64,000 nt of DNA, from positions 558,001 through 622,000 of the forward strand of contig NZ_JAIPME010000002.1 in NCBI RefSeq assembly GCF_019957155.1, read 5' to 3'. Of the stretch, positions 43,899 to 52,285 are shown piece after piece. The notes beneath the pieces were generated by a model. It was not told where the DNA came from. It did not search any database and worked only from the letters and a program-made list of their open reading frames with translations. The position numbers and the translations under genes were made by a program. The number at the start of each line of letters is the position of its first letter. Position 1 is the first letter of the stretch. Origin of the DNA: Anaerococcus murdochii. GTDB lineage: Bacteria > Bacillota > Clostridia > Tissierellales > Peptoniphilaceae.

Positions 43899-44756
43899 AT
43901 GAAGTATGTAAAAAATAATTTTGCCAACGGCCTTGCACTCTTGGCCCTAATCTGCCTAATCTTTAAGGCTTTTATAGGACAAGGTCTATCAATTAATGAA
44001 AATTTAATAGAAAGGACACTCACATCCTACATCATAGCCTACCTAGCCTTTAAAATTTCCTATATGGAAACAAAAAAGGTCGGCCTAATCTTTGTTCCCC
44101 TCATATTTCACAGCCTAGTCATGGCTCTTGTTATAAGGGGCGGGTCTTCGCAGAAAATTCCTAGCGATATGGTCCAAATAATAACCACGCTTTATAAATT
44201 ATTGGTCATGGTCGGAGTCTTTTTTGCCATTGAACTTTTCTTTAATAGACTCTTGGGAAGCCTTGCAACATCAATCTTAGGTGGGATTTCGCTTGTAATT
44301 TTCTTATGCCTTTCCTTTAGCAAAAAGATTGCCTTCCTAGAATCTTTTGAGGATTTTTTCCTCTATTTTTCCTTCTATGTAATGGCAATTAGGGTGAGAT
44401 CTGCAGCAAGCTTAAACCCTGTCCTCCTAGTCCTTAGCCTAATCTTGGTGGCAGGTGAAATATATATCAAGGAAAAATATATAAAAATCGACTATGGATT
44501 TTTGCTAAGTATCTTCCCTTTATCCTACCTGGCCCTTAAAACTGTAAGTCGCGAGTCGGCCTTTGACCTTATTGACCACTTGATTTTTGCCCTAATCTAT
44601 ATCTACCCGGCCCTTTTTGTAATTATCAAAGCGAGCCTTGATATAGAAATGTTAGCCATTTCAATAATTGCAATACTCGCTTCTTATATAATCGGCCAAG
44701 GCATTTTCAAAATCAAAAACAAATATCTTTCCTATTTGCTTTTAGGAATCAACTAG
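43899..44756 (+). CDS. Polytopic membrane protein of unknown function
   Basis: 285 residues, almost entirely hydrophobic, about nine membrane segments, no obvious catalytic motif. The start MKYVKNNFANG lacks a strong Shine-Dalgarno (GATATGATAAATAT upstream), with a possible -10 TATGAT. Divergent from the preceding pair. No family recognised. Confidence 0.65.
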   Translation: MKYVKNNFANGLALLALICLIFKAFIGQGLSINENLIERTLTSYIIAYLAFKISYMETKKVGLIFVPLIFHSLVMALVIRGGSSQKIPSDMVQIITTLYKLLVMVGVFFAIELFFNRLLGSLATSILGGISLVIFLCLSFSKKIAFLESFEDFFLYFSFYVMAIRVRSAASLNPVLLVLSLILVAGEIYIKEKYIKIDYGFLLSIFPLSYLALKTVSRESAFDLIDHLIFALIYIYPALFVIIKASLDIEMLAISIIAILASYIIGQGIFKIKNKYLSYLLLGIN

Positions 44757-44784
44757 AAACGCAGACTCTTAGCCTGCGTTTTTT
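44757..44784 (+). terminator. Terminator of the polytopic membrane protein gene
   Basis: AAACGCAG-actcttag-CCTGCGTTTTTT directly after the stop. Confidence 0.8.
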
Positions 44785-44944
44785 AAATTATTTCCTTAAG
44801 AAACATTGCTATAGCAACAACAGCTATAGTTTTAATAATAGATAGGGTTTTATCCATTCCGTATTTTTTCACTAGGAATTTTGACAAAAATTCCATAATA
44901 ATTGTAACTATCAAAGTAATAATAAAAATTTTTAGGTATCTCAT
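44783..44944 (-). CDS. Small two-helix membrane peptide (53 aa)
   Basis: ATG at 44944 preceded by AAGGAGGAG. 53 residues: helix one IFIITLIVTIIMEFL (6-20), a basic loop KFLVKKYGMDK, helix two IIKTIAVVAIAMFL (37-49). It starts 10 bp after the C39-type gene on the same strand, so it is cotranscribed. No family recognised; the ribosome site and clean hydrophobic pattern support translation. Confidence 0.65.
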   Translation of the reverse strand: MRYLKIFIITLIVTIIMEFLSKFLVKKYGMDKTLSIIKTIAVVAIAMFLKEII

Positions 44945-44954
44945 TTTCTCCTCC

Positions 44955-46268
44955 TTATTTAATTTCCCAAGCTACGGTCACTTCACTTCTTAGCCTTGAC
45001 CATGGGATATTTTCTTGGGTAGTTTTTTTCATATTCATAGGGTCATTTATCAGAAAAGACCCATTTTTATAGGAATCCACGACCATGTAGTGGCCAGCAT
45101 TTATAAAAGTTCCAGGACCTACTCTAATAACTATAGGATTGTCCTTAAGGGCCTGGATGAAGGCTTCTTTGTGGATTGGAATGTCGTAAGATTTTAGGTC
45201 GTAAGCCTCAACGCCTTCTATAAAATATTGCCAGTCAGTCCCATCCCGAGATGAGTAGTCTCTGGCAACAGCCATGGTGTTTGTTGGATAGATGTCATTT
45301 GTATTTAACTTACGGTTTAAGACCATGGCCATGACTGTTGGTCCACAACCCAGATTTGCCATAGTTCCTAACGAATAGGGCTTATCTGCCCAACGCTTGT
45401 CGGTTTGGCTAAAATACGGGGTTTTTCTCATGAGATTTTGAGAAAATCCAGGCTTAAATTTCCCACCTGTCCCCCTTGATAGGTAGGCGTGGTTGACTTT
45501 GTACTTATAAATCGCTTCGCCCTTTTCATTTATCCAATACATTTTGTGGTCAAAAACCTTGTTGACATTGCGGAGTAAGTTGAGACTCCTTTCGTGAAAA
45601 GCGTATTTCTTACCATCTATTGTGACAAGGCCTTCAGCAGGCTTGCCATCTTCAAAATAATACTTGTCGCCAAGCCAGCCTTTAGGATATGGTCCGTCAG
45701 TCTTAGTCGCTTCACCGTAATTATTAAAATAGAAGTTCATTCCATCAAAAACCCTATTTTGTTTCCTGAAAATTGACCCATCTTCATCAAAGCCGTAAGT
45801 AATGTTGTCAATGGTCTTAAGTCCCTTAGCATAGCCCTTTTCTGGATCGTAATATCCTAGCTTGCCTTTGTAATAGTCCCATCCGATGTAGTGGGCTTCC
45901 CCATCGGCATCTACAAAGACATTTTCATTTTCAATCTTTTTATTTTTGACCATCTGGCCGGTTTCTTTGTCAAAATACCTGCGGGCCTCGCCTGTATCTA
46001 TTAATCCCTTGGCCAGACTCCCATCTTCCTTGTAATGATAGGAGTCAGTTAAAATAACTCCATTTGGGCTTTCACTTTCATTTTTAATCGGTTTTTTATC
46101 TTCAAGTTTTTTTGCATTTTTATTTTTATGATTAAGGTCTGGATATTTTTCAAAAATAATGTCGAGACTTGTTGTGTCGTAGTAAACTACCTCTTCTGCA
46201 GCAAGGGCAGAATTGATACCTAAGACAGCAGAAACTACCAGACTTAATATGAATAAATTCTTTTTCAT
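44955..46268 (-). CDS. Secreted C39-like cysteine peptidase with cell-wall-binding repeats
   Basis: 437 residues. A signal peptide (about 1-23, ALA-AEE) precedes repeated wall-binding units (about 70-260) with the Gly-Tyr/Phe-aromatic pattern seen in choline-binding-like repeats (LIDTGEARRYFDKETGQ, LKTIDNITYGFDEDGS, LVTIDGKKYAFHE). The C-terminal domain (about 285-437) is peptidase_C39-like: Cys in LGCGPTVMAMV, His in GHYMVV and the INDP segment. Probably a cell-surface peptidase; substrate unknown. Confidence 0.85.
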   Translation of the reverse strand: MKKNLFILSLVVSAVLGINSALAAEEVVYYDTTSLDIIFEKYPDLNHKNKNAKKLEDKKPIKNESESPNGVILTDSYHYKEDGSLAKGLIDTGEARRYFDKETGQMVKNKKIENENVFVDADGEAHYIGWDYYKGKLGYYDPEKGYAKGLKTIDNITYGFDEDGSIFRKQNRVFDGMNFYFNNYGEATKTDGPYPKGWLGDKYYFEDGKPAEGLVTIDGKKYAFHERSLNLLRNVNKVFDHKMYWINEKGEAIYKYKVNHAYLSRGTGGKFKPGFSQNLMRKTPYFSQTDKRWADKPYSLGTMANLGCGPTVMAMVLNRKLNTNDIYPTNTMAVARDYSSRDGTDWQYFIEGVEAYDLKSYDIPIHKEAFIQALKDNPIVIRVGPGTFINAGHYMVVDSYKNGSFLINDPMNMKKTTQENIPWSRLRSEVTVAWEIK

Positions 46269-46320
46269 CTAAGCTCCTAGGCTTTTCTTTTAATTATATC
46301 AAAGATTGGCTATTTTTGGC

Positions 46321-46348
46321 AAAAGAAAATCCCGACAAAGTCGGGATC
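46321..46348 (-). terminator. Terminator of the TlpA-like gene
   Basis: GATCCCGAC-ttt-GTCGGGATTTTCTTTT on the minus strand. Confidence 0.85.
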
Positions 46349-46377
46349 AACAGAATATTTATAGGGAAAGTATTTTC

Positions 46378-47034
46378 TTATTTATTTGAAGACTCTTTTG
46401 CTTTTTCAATATTTGCCTTTAATTTGGCTATTTGGTCTTCACTTGTGATTGCTCCTACCACATCTTCGCCGACGATGTTGCCGTTTTTGTCAACTACGAT
46501 TGTTGTTGGATAAGCAAATACGTGGTCTAGGTATTTTTTGATTTCGCCTTCGTTTTTAACGCCTAGAGCTTGGTAGGTTGGTTTGTTTTCATCAATTATT
46601 CTCTTGAAGGCATCCATGGTTGACTGGTCATACTCAGCATCTGTGCAAAGGGTAAGGAAGTTTACCTTTTCGTCCTTCTTAAGATCATCTGCAACCTTGT
46701 TGAGCTCTGGCATCTCTTGGATGCAAGCAGAACAACCTGTAAACCATAGGTTTATAACTGTTGCGTCATAGTTTTTGAAATCTTCGTTAGTAAATTTCTT
46801 GCCATCTTGGTCTTTTGCTTCAAAAGTTCCTAAAGTTGTTGGTTTTTCGCCTTCTACTTGAGGTTCTTCAATTGGGGTTGTTGTATCATTTGTAATTTTA
46901 GCGCCTTCTGGAAGGTCTTTCTTGCTGATAGCTTCTTGTTTTACTTCTTCTGGTTTAGCTTCTTCTTTTTTTCCACATGCCACTAAAGAGCCTGCTAGCA
47001 TTAATGCTAAGATAATTTTGCTTTTATTTTTCAT
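46378..47034 (-). CDS. TlpA-like thioredoxin-fold lipoprotein
   Basis: 218 residues. Lipobox LVACGKK (Cys near 20), an acidic linker, then a thioredoxin/AhpC-TSA domain (about 70-215) with active-site FTGCSACIQEMPEL and late AYPTTIVVDKNG (cis-Pro). Membrane-anchored disulfide reductase or redox relay outside the cell. It overlaps the NapH-like gene by 11 bases and should receive electrons via that protein (inference). Confidence 0.9.
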   Translation of the reverse strand: MKNKSKIILALMLAGSLVACGKKEEAKPEEVKQEAISKKDLPEGAKITNDTTTPIEEPQVEGEKPTTLGTFEAKDQDGKKFTNEDFKNYDATVINLWFTGCSACIQEMPELNKVADDLKKDEKVNFLTLCTDAEYDQSTMDAFKRIIDENKPTYQALGVKNEGEIKKYLDHVFAYPTTIVVDKNGNIVGEDVVGAITSEDQIAKLKANIEKAKESSNK

Positions 47035-47887
47035 TTTTTTCTCCTTTTTTTCTTATGAATTCACTGGTGATGGCCTTGGTTGGACAAGCCTCCACACAAT
47101 CTCCGCACCTAATACATTCTAAATGTGCGGTATTTTTTCTAATATCAACATCCATCTTACATACCCTTGCACACTTGCCGCAGTTGATGCACTTGTCTTC
47201 GCTCAATTTTAATTGATAGAGGGAAAATTTATTAAAGAGCGAATAAAATGCACCTAGCGGGCAAATCCACTTGCAAAATGGTCTGAAAAATCCAATGGAA
47301 AGGATGATTGTTATAACCAAAATTACAAATTTAAACCTGAAGAGAGGACCAAGAGCCGCTCTTAGTGAAAGATTTCTCGCCGCAAGAGGTAGGGCTGCTT
47401 CCATAATGCCCTGAGGGCAAATGTACTTGCAAAAGAATGGAGGCACAACTTCGTACTGGCCTTTTAAGGCAAAGCCCACTCCAACAAGGAGGCCAGTTAA
47501 AATTATGTATTTTATACTCCTTAGGGCCTTTAACTTTTTGGTTGAAAATTTCTTTGTTGGGATTTTATGGAGTAAGTCCTGGAAAAACCCAAAGGGACAT
47601 AAAAATCCACAGATGAGTCTACCAAAGATGACCCCAAAAAACATTATAAGGCCGATTACATAATAGGAAAACTTATATTTTTTTGACCCTATGACAGCTT
47701 GGAGACTTCCAATCGGGCAAGAACCAGCCGCTCCCGGACAGGAATAGCAATTTAATCCAGGTAGGCAGGCTTTTTTGCCAGGTCCCTGGTAGATTTTGCC
47801 TTTTAAGAAATTATCCAAGTGGAAGTTGTGAGCCAGGGTGGATAAGGCTTGGACAATGAGTTTTTTGTAATTTTTTACCTTATCCAA
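47024..47887 (-). CDS. Membrane ferredoxin, NapH-like (4Fe-4S binding)
   Basis: 287 residues, five membrane segments. Conserved CGFLCPFGFFQDLL and CKWICPLGAFYSLF CP motifs in the membrane part, CLPGLNCYSCPGAAGSCPIG at the N-terminus, and two [4Fe-4S] motifs at the end (CINCGKCARVCKMD, CIRCGDCVEACPTKA). The start appears to be TTG at 47887, overlapping the stop of the upstream small gene by 8 bases, with GGAG upstream. It probably delivers electrons across the membrane to the TlpA-like lipoprotein. Confidence 0.88.
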   Translation of the reverse strand: MDKVKNYKKLIVQALSTLAHNFHLDNFLKGKIYQGPGKKACLPGLNCYSCPGAAGSCPIGSLQAVIGSKKYKFSYYVIGLIMFFGVIFGRLICGFLCPFGFFQDLLHKIPTKKFSTKKLKALRSIKYIILTGLLVGVGFALKGQYEVVPPFFCKYICPQGIMEAALPLAARNLSLRAALGPLFRFKFVILVITIILSIGFFRPFCKWICPLGAFYSLFNKFSLYQLKLSEDKCINCGKCARVCKMDVDIRKNTAHLECIRCGDCVEACPTKAITSEFIRKKGEKNEK

Positions 47888-48017
47888 TTCCTATACACTC
47901 CAAACACAGATTGATTGCCTTCATAAAAACCGTATCCACTTCTTTTCTATAGACCCCAAAGCCAATGAAGGCAAGGCTTAGGGCAAGAAGTCCAATTGTA
48001 ATTTTTCTTTCTTTCAT
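47880..48017 (-). CDS. Small CXXC membrane protein (CD1871A-like, 45 aa)
   Basis: ATG at 48017, 7 bases after AAGGTGG. 45 residues: membrane helix ITIGLLALSLAFIGFGVY (6-23) and tail VFMKAINLCLECIGIG with CxxC. It overlaps the NapH-like gene and forms with it and the TlpA-like gene a three-gene redox module. Size, helix and the CLEC motif match the small CD1871A-type CXXC proteins of Clostridia that accompany such genes. Confidence 0.75.
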   Translation of the reverse strand: MKERKITIGLLALSLAFIGFGVYRKEVDTVFMKAINLCLECIGIG

Positions 48018-48068
48018 CTTAACCACCTTTTTCATATTTTATATTCTATCAAAGCCTGTGTTAAATTC

Positions 48069-49178
48069 TCATAAAGACTTGGGAATAATTATAGTGAAAA
48101 TTGAACCAACTGGCTCGTTGTCTGAAATTTCAATCTTTGCCCTAAGCATATCGGCTATTGTTTTTGACAAGGAAAGACCTATTCCATAGCCTTCTTGCCC
48201 CCTAGAAGAGTCGATTTGGTAGAAAAGATCAAAAATTCTTTCCTTATCAGAATCAGAAATTCCAAGACCGGTGTCTGCAACTTTTATTTTTACAAATTTA
48301 GAATCTTCCACAGCAGAAATTTCTACCTTGCCACCTGGCTTGTTATATTTAATAGCATTTTCAACTATATTAAAGACCAATCTCTGGAGGAGGCCATCGT
48401 CTGTGATAAGATTTATATCAGTTTTTTCCGTAATAAGTTCGACATTTTTAAGATCTGCCTTATCTTCCAGGTCAAGAATTATTTCATCTATCAATATATC
48501 TAGGTTTACCTCGTCGAGTTTGAGATTGGATTTTTTCCTCAAAGATAAAATCGCATCGACAAGACCATTTAACTTGCCTACATTGCTATCAAGGACTCTG
48601 AGCATTTTGAGAGCGTCTTCGTCATTTGTCTTTTGCCTATAAAGGTCAATCTGGCTTTGCATGACAGCTATTGGTGTCCTTAATTCGTGGGCCACATTTG
48701 AAGAAAAATCCTTCTGCCTCTTGTAATCAGCGTAGATTTTTTTAAGCATCTTGTTGAAAGCCTCTGAAAGCTCGACAATTTCACTTGAAGTATTATCCAA
48801 AATCACCAAATTTTCAAAACTTTCCGGCTTATCTATGTCAACCTCGGTTAGCTTTTTCTGGAGCTTTTTGAGGGGTGCAAGAATTTTCTTTATTATAAAG
48901 GCAAAGGAAAGAGATCCCAGGATAATCACAGTCGACATCACAAAAATTAGGTAGATTGTAAAGTCGCTTGCCGATTGGACCTTAGTTGTATCTACAAAAA
49001 GGACCATTGACCTGTCCATATTACCCATATTTGCGTTCATTTCCTCTATAACACCGTCAATTACCATGGCCTGCTTGCGGTTAATAAGGTACATGCTAAC
49101 AAGGAGCATGATTATAAAAAGCACCACAACAGCCGAAATTAGTTTGAAAACTACAGAATCATAGACTTTCTGTTTCAT
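48069..49178 (-). CDS. Sensor histidine kinase
   Basis: 369 residues from the ATG at 49178 (AAAGGATATAGGATTC upstream), overlapping the regulator gene by 20 bases. Two membrane helices (about 10-28 and 76-97) bound a short outer domain; then HAMP (about 98-150), dimerisation box VAHELRTPIAV (His near 175), N-box NIVENAIKYN, G1 ADTGLGIS and G2 GYGIGLSL. Complete kinase, probably sensing an envelope or external signal. Confidence 0.93.
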   Translation of the reverse strand: MKQKVYDSVVFKLISAVVVLFIIMLLVSMYLINRKQAMVIDGVIEEMNANMGNMDRSMVLFVDTTKVQSASDFTIYLIFVMSTVIILGSLSFAFIIKKILAPLKKLQKKLTEVDIDKPESFENLVILDNTSSEIVELSEAFNKMLKKIYADYKRQKDFSSNVAHELRTPIAVMQSQIDLYRQKTNDEDALKMLRVLDSNVGKLNGLVDAILSLRKKSNLKLDEVNLDILIDEIILDLEDKADLKNVELITEKTDINLITDDGLLQRLVFNIVENAIKYNKPGGKVEISAVEDSKFVKIKVADTGLGISDSDKERIFDLFYQIDSSRGQEGYGIGLSLSKTIADMLRAKIEISDNEPVGSIFTIIIPKSL

Positions 49179-49839
49179 GAATCCTATATCCTTTACCAAT
49201 TACATTTTCGATTAGGTTTTTGCCGCAGGCAGCCCTTAGCTTTTTCCTAAGCGAAGACATATGCACCCTCACCGTATTTGAAAAACCATCCGCATTTGAA
49301 TCCCAAACGTGTTCGATAAGCTCTTCTGCCGAAATAAAACGCTCAGAATTTAAAAACAAGTATTCCAAAATCCCAGTTTCCTTGACTGTAAGGGGAATAA
49401 CTTCTCCGTTAAAAGACGCTTGCCTTTTGATTGTATCAAAGGAGAGGCCGGAAATATCTATAACTGTGGCCTGGTGGATTTTTTTGCCTCTCAAATGTGA
49501 ACGCATTCTGGCATCAAGTTCCCTAAGGGCAAAGGGCTTTACCATGTAGTCACTCGCCCCAAGATCAAGGCCCTTGACCCTATCTTCTATGTCGGACCTG
49601 GCAGTTAGCATAATAATAGCTACTTCTTTGTTGTCCTCCCTAATAGCTCTAAGGACCTCAAAACCGTCCTTTCCCGGCAAATTTACATCCAAAATTATGA
49701 GATCATAGGATTCAACATAAGCCATATCAATTGCATCGTCACCGTTACTTGCCTTATCAGTCACATAGCCCAAAAGGGTCAACCCTTCTGCTATGGAGTC
49801 TAATAAATCTAATTCATCTTCTACTATTAATACCTTCAT
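49159..49839 (-). CDS. OmpR-family response regulator
   Basis: 226 residues: receiver domain (phosphorylated Asp in LIILDVNLPGKDG near 51, Lys in YMVKPFA near 101) and a winged-helix output domain (about 128-222, ending MSSLRKKLRAACG...IGKGYRI). First gene of the two-component operon, divergent from the PepSY-type lipoprotein genes that it may control. Confidence 0.95.
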   Translation of the reverse strand: MKVLIVEDELDLLDSIAEGLTLLGYVTDKASNGDDAIDMAYVESYDLIILDVNLPGKDGFEVLRAIREDNKEVAIIMLTARSDIEDRVKGLDLGASDYMVKPFALRELDARMRSHLRGKKIHQATVIDISGLSFDTIKRQASFNGEVIPLTVKETGILEYLFLNSERFISAEELIEHVWDSNADGFSNTVRVHMSSLRKKLRAACGKNLIENVIGKGYRIHETESL

Positions 49840-49931
49840 ATTTACCTTCCTTGAAAGTAGTTTATTTCACTTTGATTATATCACAATACTGTTAAATTAT
49901 GGTTAAGATTTCTTGCTTCATATTGAATTTG

Positions 49932-49972
49932 CAAATCTTAAATTTTTTATAAGAAATCTTAAATATTTTTAA
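49932..49972 (+). promoter_or_regulatory. Conserved upstream box 1 (response-regulator site candidate)
   Basis: Two direct repeats AAATCTTAAAT about 20 bases apart (TCTTAAA, TTTT, TAAGAAA, TTAAA). The same 41-bp layout recurs at 50709-50749 before the second lipoprotein gene. -10 candidates TATAAT are at 49989 and 50001. Tandem repeats two helical turns apart are typical of OmpR-family binding. Confidence 0.45.
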
Positions 49973-50072
49973 TTTTTACTTTACATTTTATAATATCCAG
50001 TATAATATATATCATAGGTAAGGATTTTCTAATCTTGAACATAATGAAGAAAATAAATGGAGAGTAATATTT

Positions 50073-50663
50073 ATGAAAAATAAAAATTTAGCCCTAGTAT
50101 TAGCAACAGCCCTAGTTTTAGGTGCATGCGGCAACCAAGCTGCTAAACCAGCTGAGGAAACAAAAACAGAAGAAAGCCAAGTAGCTGAAAATAAAGATGC
50201 TGTAAAAGAAGTTTCAAACAAAGCTCAAACTTCAGCCAAAGACCCAATCCCAGCTACAGAAAAAACCCTAGAAGAAGCAATTGACGCATTCTATACTCAC
50301 TTTGGAGATGATGCAATCGAACTAACAGGTGCTGGATTTGACGAAGAAGATGGCAAATATTGCTATGAAATCAACGGCTTTAAAGACGGCCAAGAATATG
50401 AACTAGTTCTTGATGCAAATACACTTGAAGTTATAAGCGAAAATAAGGAAGCGGAAGACGATAATACAATCATGGCTATCGACAGAGCAAGCCTAATCAC
50501 AGGCAAAGAAGCCATGGAAAAAGCCCTAGAAGACCAAGCTGATGGCGTTTATGTTGAAGGATATGAACTTGAAGTAGAAAATGGCAAAGCCATCTACGAC
50601 ATAGACCTAGAAAATGCAAGCGATGTAAAAATCGACGCTGCAAGTGGCGAAATAATTAAATAA
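50073..50663 (+). CDS. PepSY-type lipoprotein 1
   Basis: 196 residues. Lipobox VLGACGN (Cys near 20), an acidic Lys/Glu/Gln linker to about 60, then two PepSY-like units (about 65-130 and 135-196) ending YDIDLENASDVKIDAASGEIIK. Anchored outside the membrane. PepSY domains are thought to modulate peptidases or sense peptides. First of four tandem paralogues opposite a two-component system. Confidence 0.8.
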   Translation: MKNKNLALVLATALVLGACGNQAAKPAEETKTEESQVAENKDAVKEVSNKAQTSAKDPIPATEKTLEEAIDAFYTHFGDDAIELTGAGFDEEDGKYCYEINGFKDGQEYELVLDANTLEVISENKEAEDDNTIMAIDRASLITGKEAMEKALEDQADGVYVEGYELEVENGKAIYDIDLENASDVKIDAASGEIIK

Positions 50664-50670
50664 TTTCAGA

Positions 50671-50696
50671 AAATAGGCCCAATCGGGTCTATTTTT
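50671..50696 (+). terminator. Terminator of lipoprotein gene 1
   Basis: AAATAGGCCC-aat-GGGTCTATTTTT (with a C in the loop). The same sequence recurs after lipoprotein genes 2 and 3. Confidence 0.88.
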
Positions 50697-50708
50697 GTTG
50701 TTAACTTA

Positions 50709-50749
50709 CAATTCTTAAAACTTTTGTAAGAAACATTAAAATTTCTTGA
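50709..50749 (+). promoter_or_regulatory. Conserved upstream box 2 (response-regulator site candidate)
   Basis: CAATTCTTAAAACTTTTGTA then AGAAACATTAAAATTTCTTG aligns with 49932-49972 over its whole length. -10 TATAAT is at 50757-50762, 21 bases closer than the distal -10 of gene 1, i.e. two helical turns. Confidence 0.45.
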
Positions 50750-50822
50750 TCTCTGATATAATATATATATAGGAAAACAGGAATTCCTTTTTTAATCTAA
50801 TATTATATAAGAGGAGTAAAAT

Positions 50823-51437
50823 ATGAAAATCAAAAATTTAAGCCTAATTCTTTTAGCAAGCCTTCTTTTAGGAGCTTGTGGAAATAAAACACCAAAGCCA
50901 GCTGAAGAAACAAAGCAAGAAGAAAGTCAAGTAGACGAAACAAAGACTGGCGTAAAAGAAGTAAAAGATAATGACAAAAAGCCAAATGAAGAAGAAAAAG
51001 AAAAAGTGCCAGAATTTGCCACAAATGCAGATGAAGCCTTAAAAATCTTCCACGATCACAATTTTGGTGACGGATCTAATGATGCTATAAATATCGATAA
51101 AATTAAGGTGGAAATCTTAGATAAGGATATAATCTATAGCATTGAAGGTTTTAAAGATGGCAAAGAATACCAGCTTAAGATAAACAACAATGGCAAAATT
51201 TTAGAAGAAAAAATCGAAGATGATGATGGCAAGAAAAAACTTGCGATAGATTTTACTAAGATAATTTCTGGTGAGGAAGCCTGGGAAAAATCCCTAGAAG
51301 GCCAAGCTGAAGATGTTAAAGTCAAAGAATATGAATTGAAAATTGAAGACGGCAAGGTAGTCTACGACATAGAGCTAGATAATGGCAAAGACGTAAAAAT
51401 TGATGCCACAACAGGCGACATAATCAAAAGAGACTAA
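50823..51437 (+). CDS. PepSY-type lipoprotein 2
   Basis: 204 residues, lipobox LLGACGN, longer charged linker than gene 1, then the same two PepSY-like units (GFKDGKEYQLKIN..., YDIELDNGKDVKIDATTGDIIK). RBS AGAGGAGTAAAAT. Paralogue of the flanking genes; shares upstream box and terminator with gene 1. Confidence 0.8.
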   Translation: MKIKNLSLILLASLLLGACGNKTPKPAEETKQEESQVDETKTGVKEVKDNDKKPNEEEKEKVPEFATNADEALKIFHDHNFGDGSNDAINIDKIKVEILDKDIIYSIEGFKDGKEYQLKINNNGKILEEKIEDDDGKKKLAIDFTKIISGEEAWEKSLEGQAEDVKVKEYELKIEDGKVVYDIELDNGKDVKIDATTGDIIKRD

Positions 51438-51448
51438 ATTCTAAAATT

Positions 51449-51475
51449 AATAGGCCCGAATGGGTCTATTTTTTC
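51449..51475 (+). terminator. Terminator of lipoprotein gene 2
   Basis: AATAGGCCC-gaa-TGGGTCTATTTTTT. Confidence 0.85.
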
Positions 51476-51563
51476 GCTAAAGTCAAAGCAAACCAACAGA
51501 AATTGATAAGGCAAAGCTATTTAGTATAATTTCAATAAGAAAGAGATTATAATGGAGATATAG

Positions 51564-52133
51564 ATGATTAAAAAAGTGTTAATAGCTTTCTTAGCCATTG
51601 TTTCCCTGCTAACGGGATGTAATAATACAAATAAGGAAAATACTGAAACAGGGATAAGACAAGTCGAAAATAAAGATACGAAAATTTCTAAAATAAAAAA
51701 AGAATCCGTCCCAGATTTTGCAAAAAGCTTAGACGACGCCTTGAAAATCTTCCACAACCACAATTTTGGTGAGGCAAACATGGATTCAATAAATATAGAT
51801 AAAATCAAAATGGAATTTACCAATGAACTCTTCATCCTAAATATTGAGGGATTTAAAAATGGGAAAATATACAAGCTAAAAATCGATGACAACGCCAAAA
51901 TCCTAGAAGAAAAGATCGAAAAATCTCCCAATAACAAGACACTCGCCCTAGACTTTAAAAATATAATTTCAGGCGTAGATGCAATGGAAAAGGCACTAGA
52001 AAGCCAGGCCAAGGGCGCTTGGGTCAGAGGATACGAATTAAAAATTGAAAACGGAAAGGCTATCTACGACATAAACATAGCAGAAGGTAGAGATATAAAA
52101 ATTGACGCAGCGACAGGCGAAATAATCAAATAA
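51564..52133 (+). CDS. PepSY-type lipoprotein 3
   Basis: 189 residues, lipobox LLTGCNN, short linker, then IFHNHNFGEANMDSINIDKIKME and YDINIAEGRDIKIDAATGEIIK closely matching gene 2. It has no upstream box like genes 1 and 2, so its expression may differ. RBS ATGGAGATATAG. Confidence 0.78.
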   Translation: MIKKVLIAFLAIVSLLTGCNNTNKENTETGIRQVENKDTKISKIKKESVPDFAKSLDDALKIFHNHNFGEANMDSINIDKIKMEFTNELFILNIEGFKNGKIYKLKIDDNAKILEEKIEKSPNNKTLALDFKNIISGVDAMEKALESQAKGAWVRGYELKIENGKAIYDINIAEGRDIKIDAATGEIIK

Positions 52134-52138
52134 TTTTA

Positions 52139-52167
52139 GAAAATAGGCCCTTGGGTCTATTTTTTGT
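52139..52167 (+). terminator. Terminator of lipoprotein gene 3
   Basis: AAAATAGGCCC-tt-GGGTCTATTTTTTG. Confidence 0.87.
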
Positions 52168-52285
52168 CTTTATTTTCCAAAAATTCACTTTTTTTGATAG
52201 GTTTTGGCATTAAACTCTAAAATTTGTAAAATTAAGCCCTTTTGGTATAATTTAAGAGATAAATCGATTAAAAGGGAGTATATAG

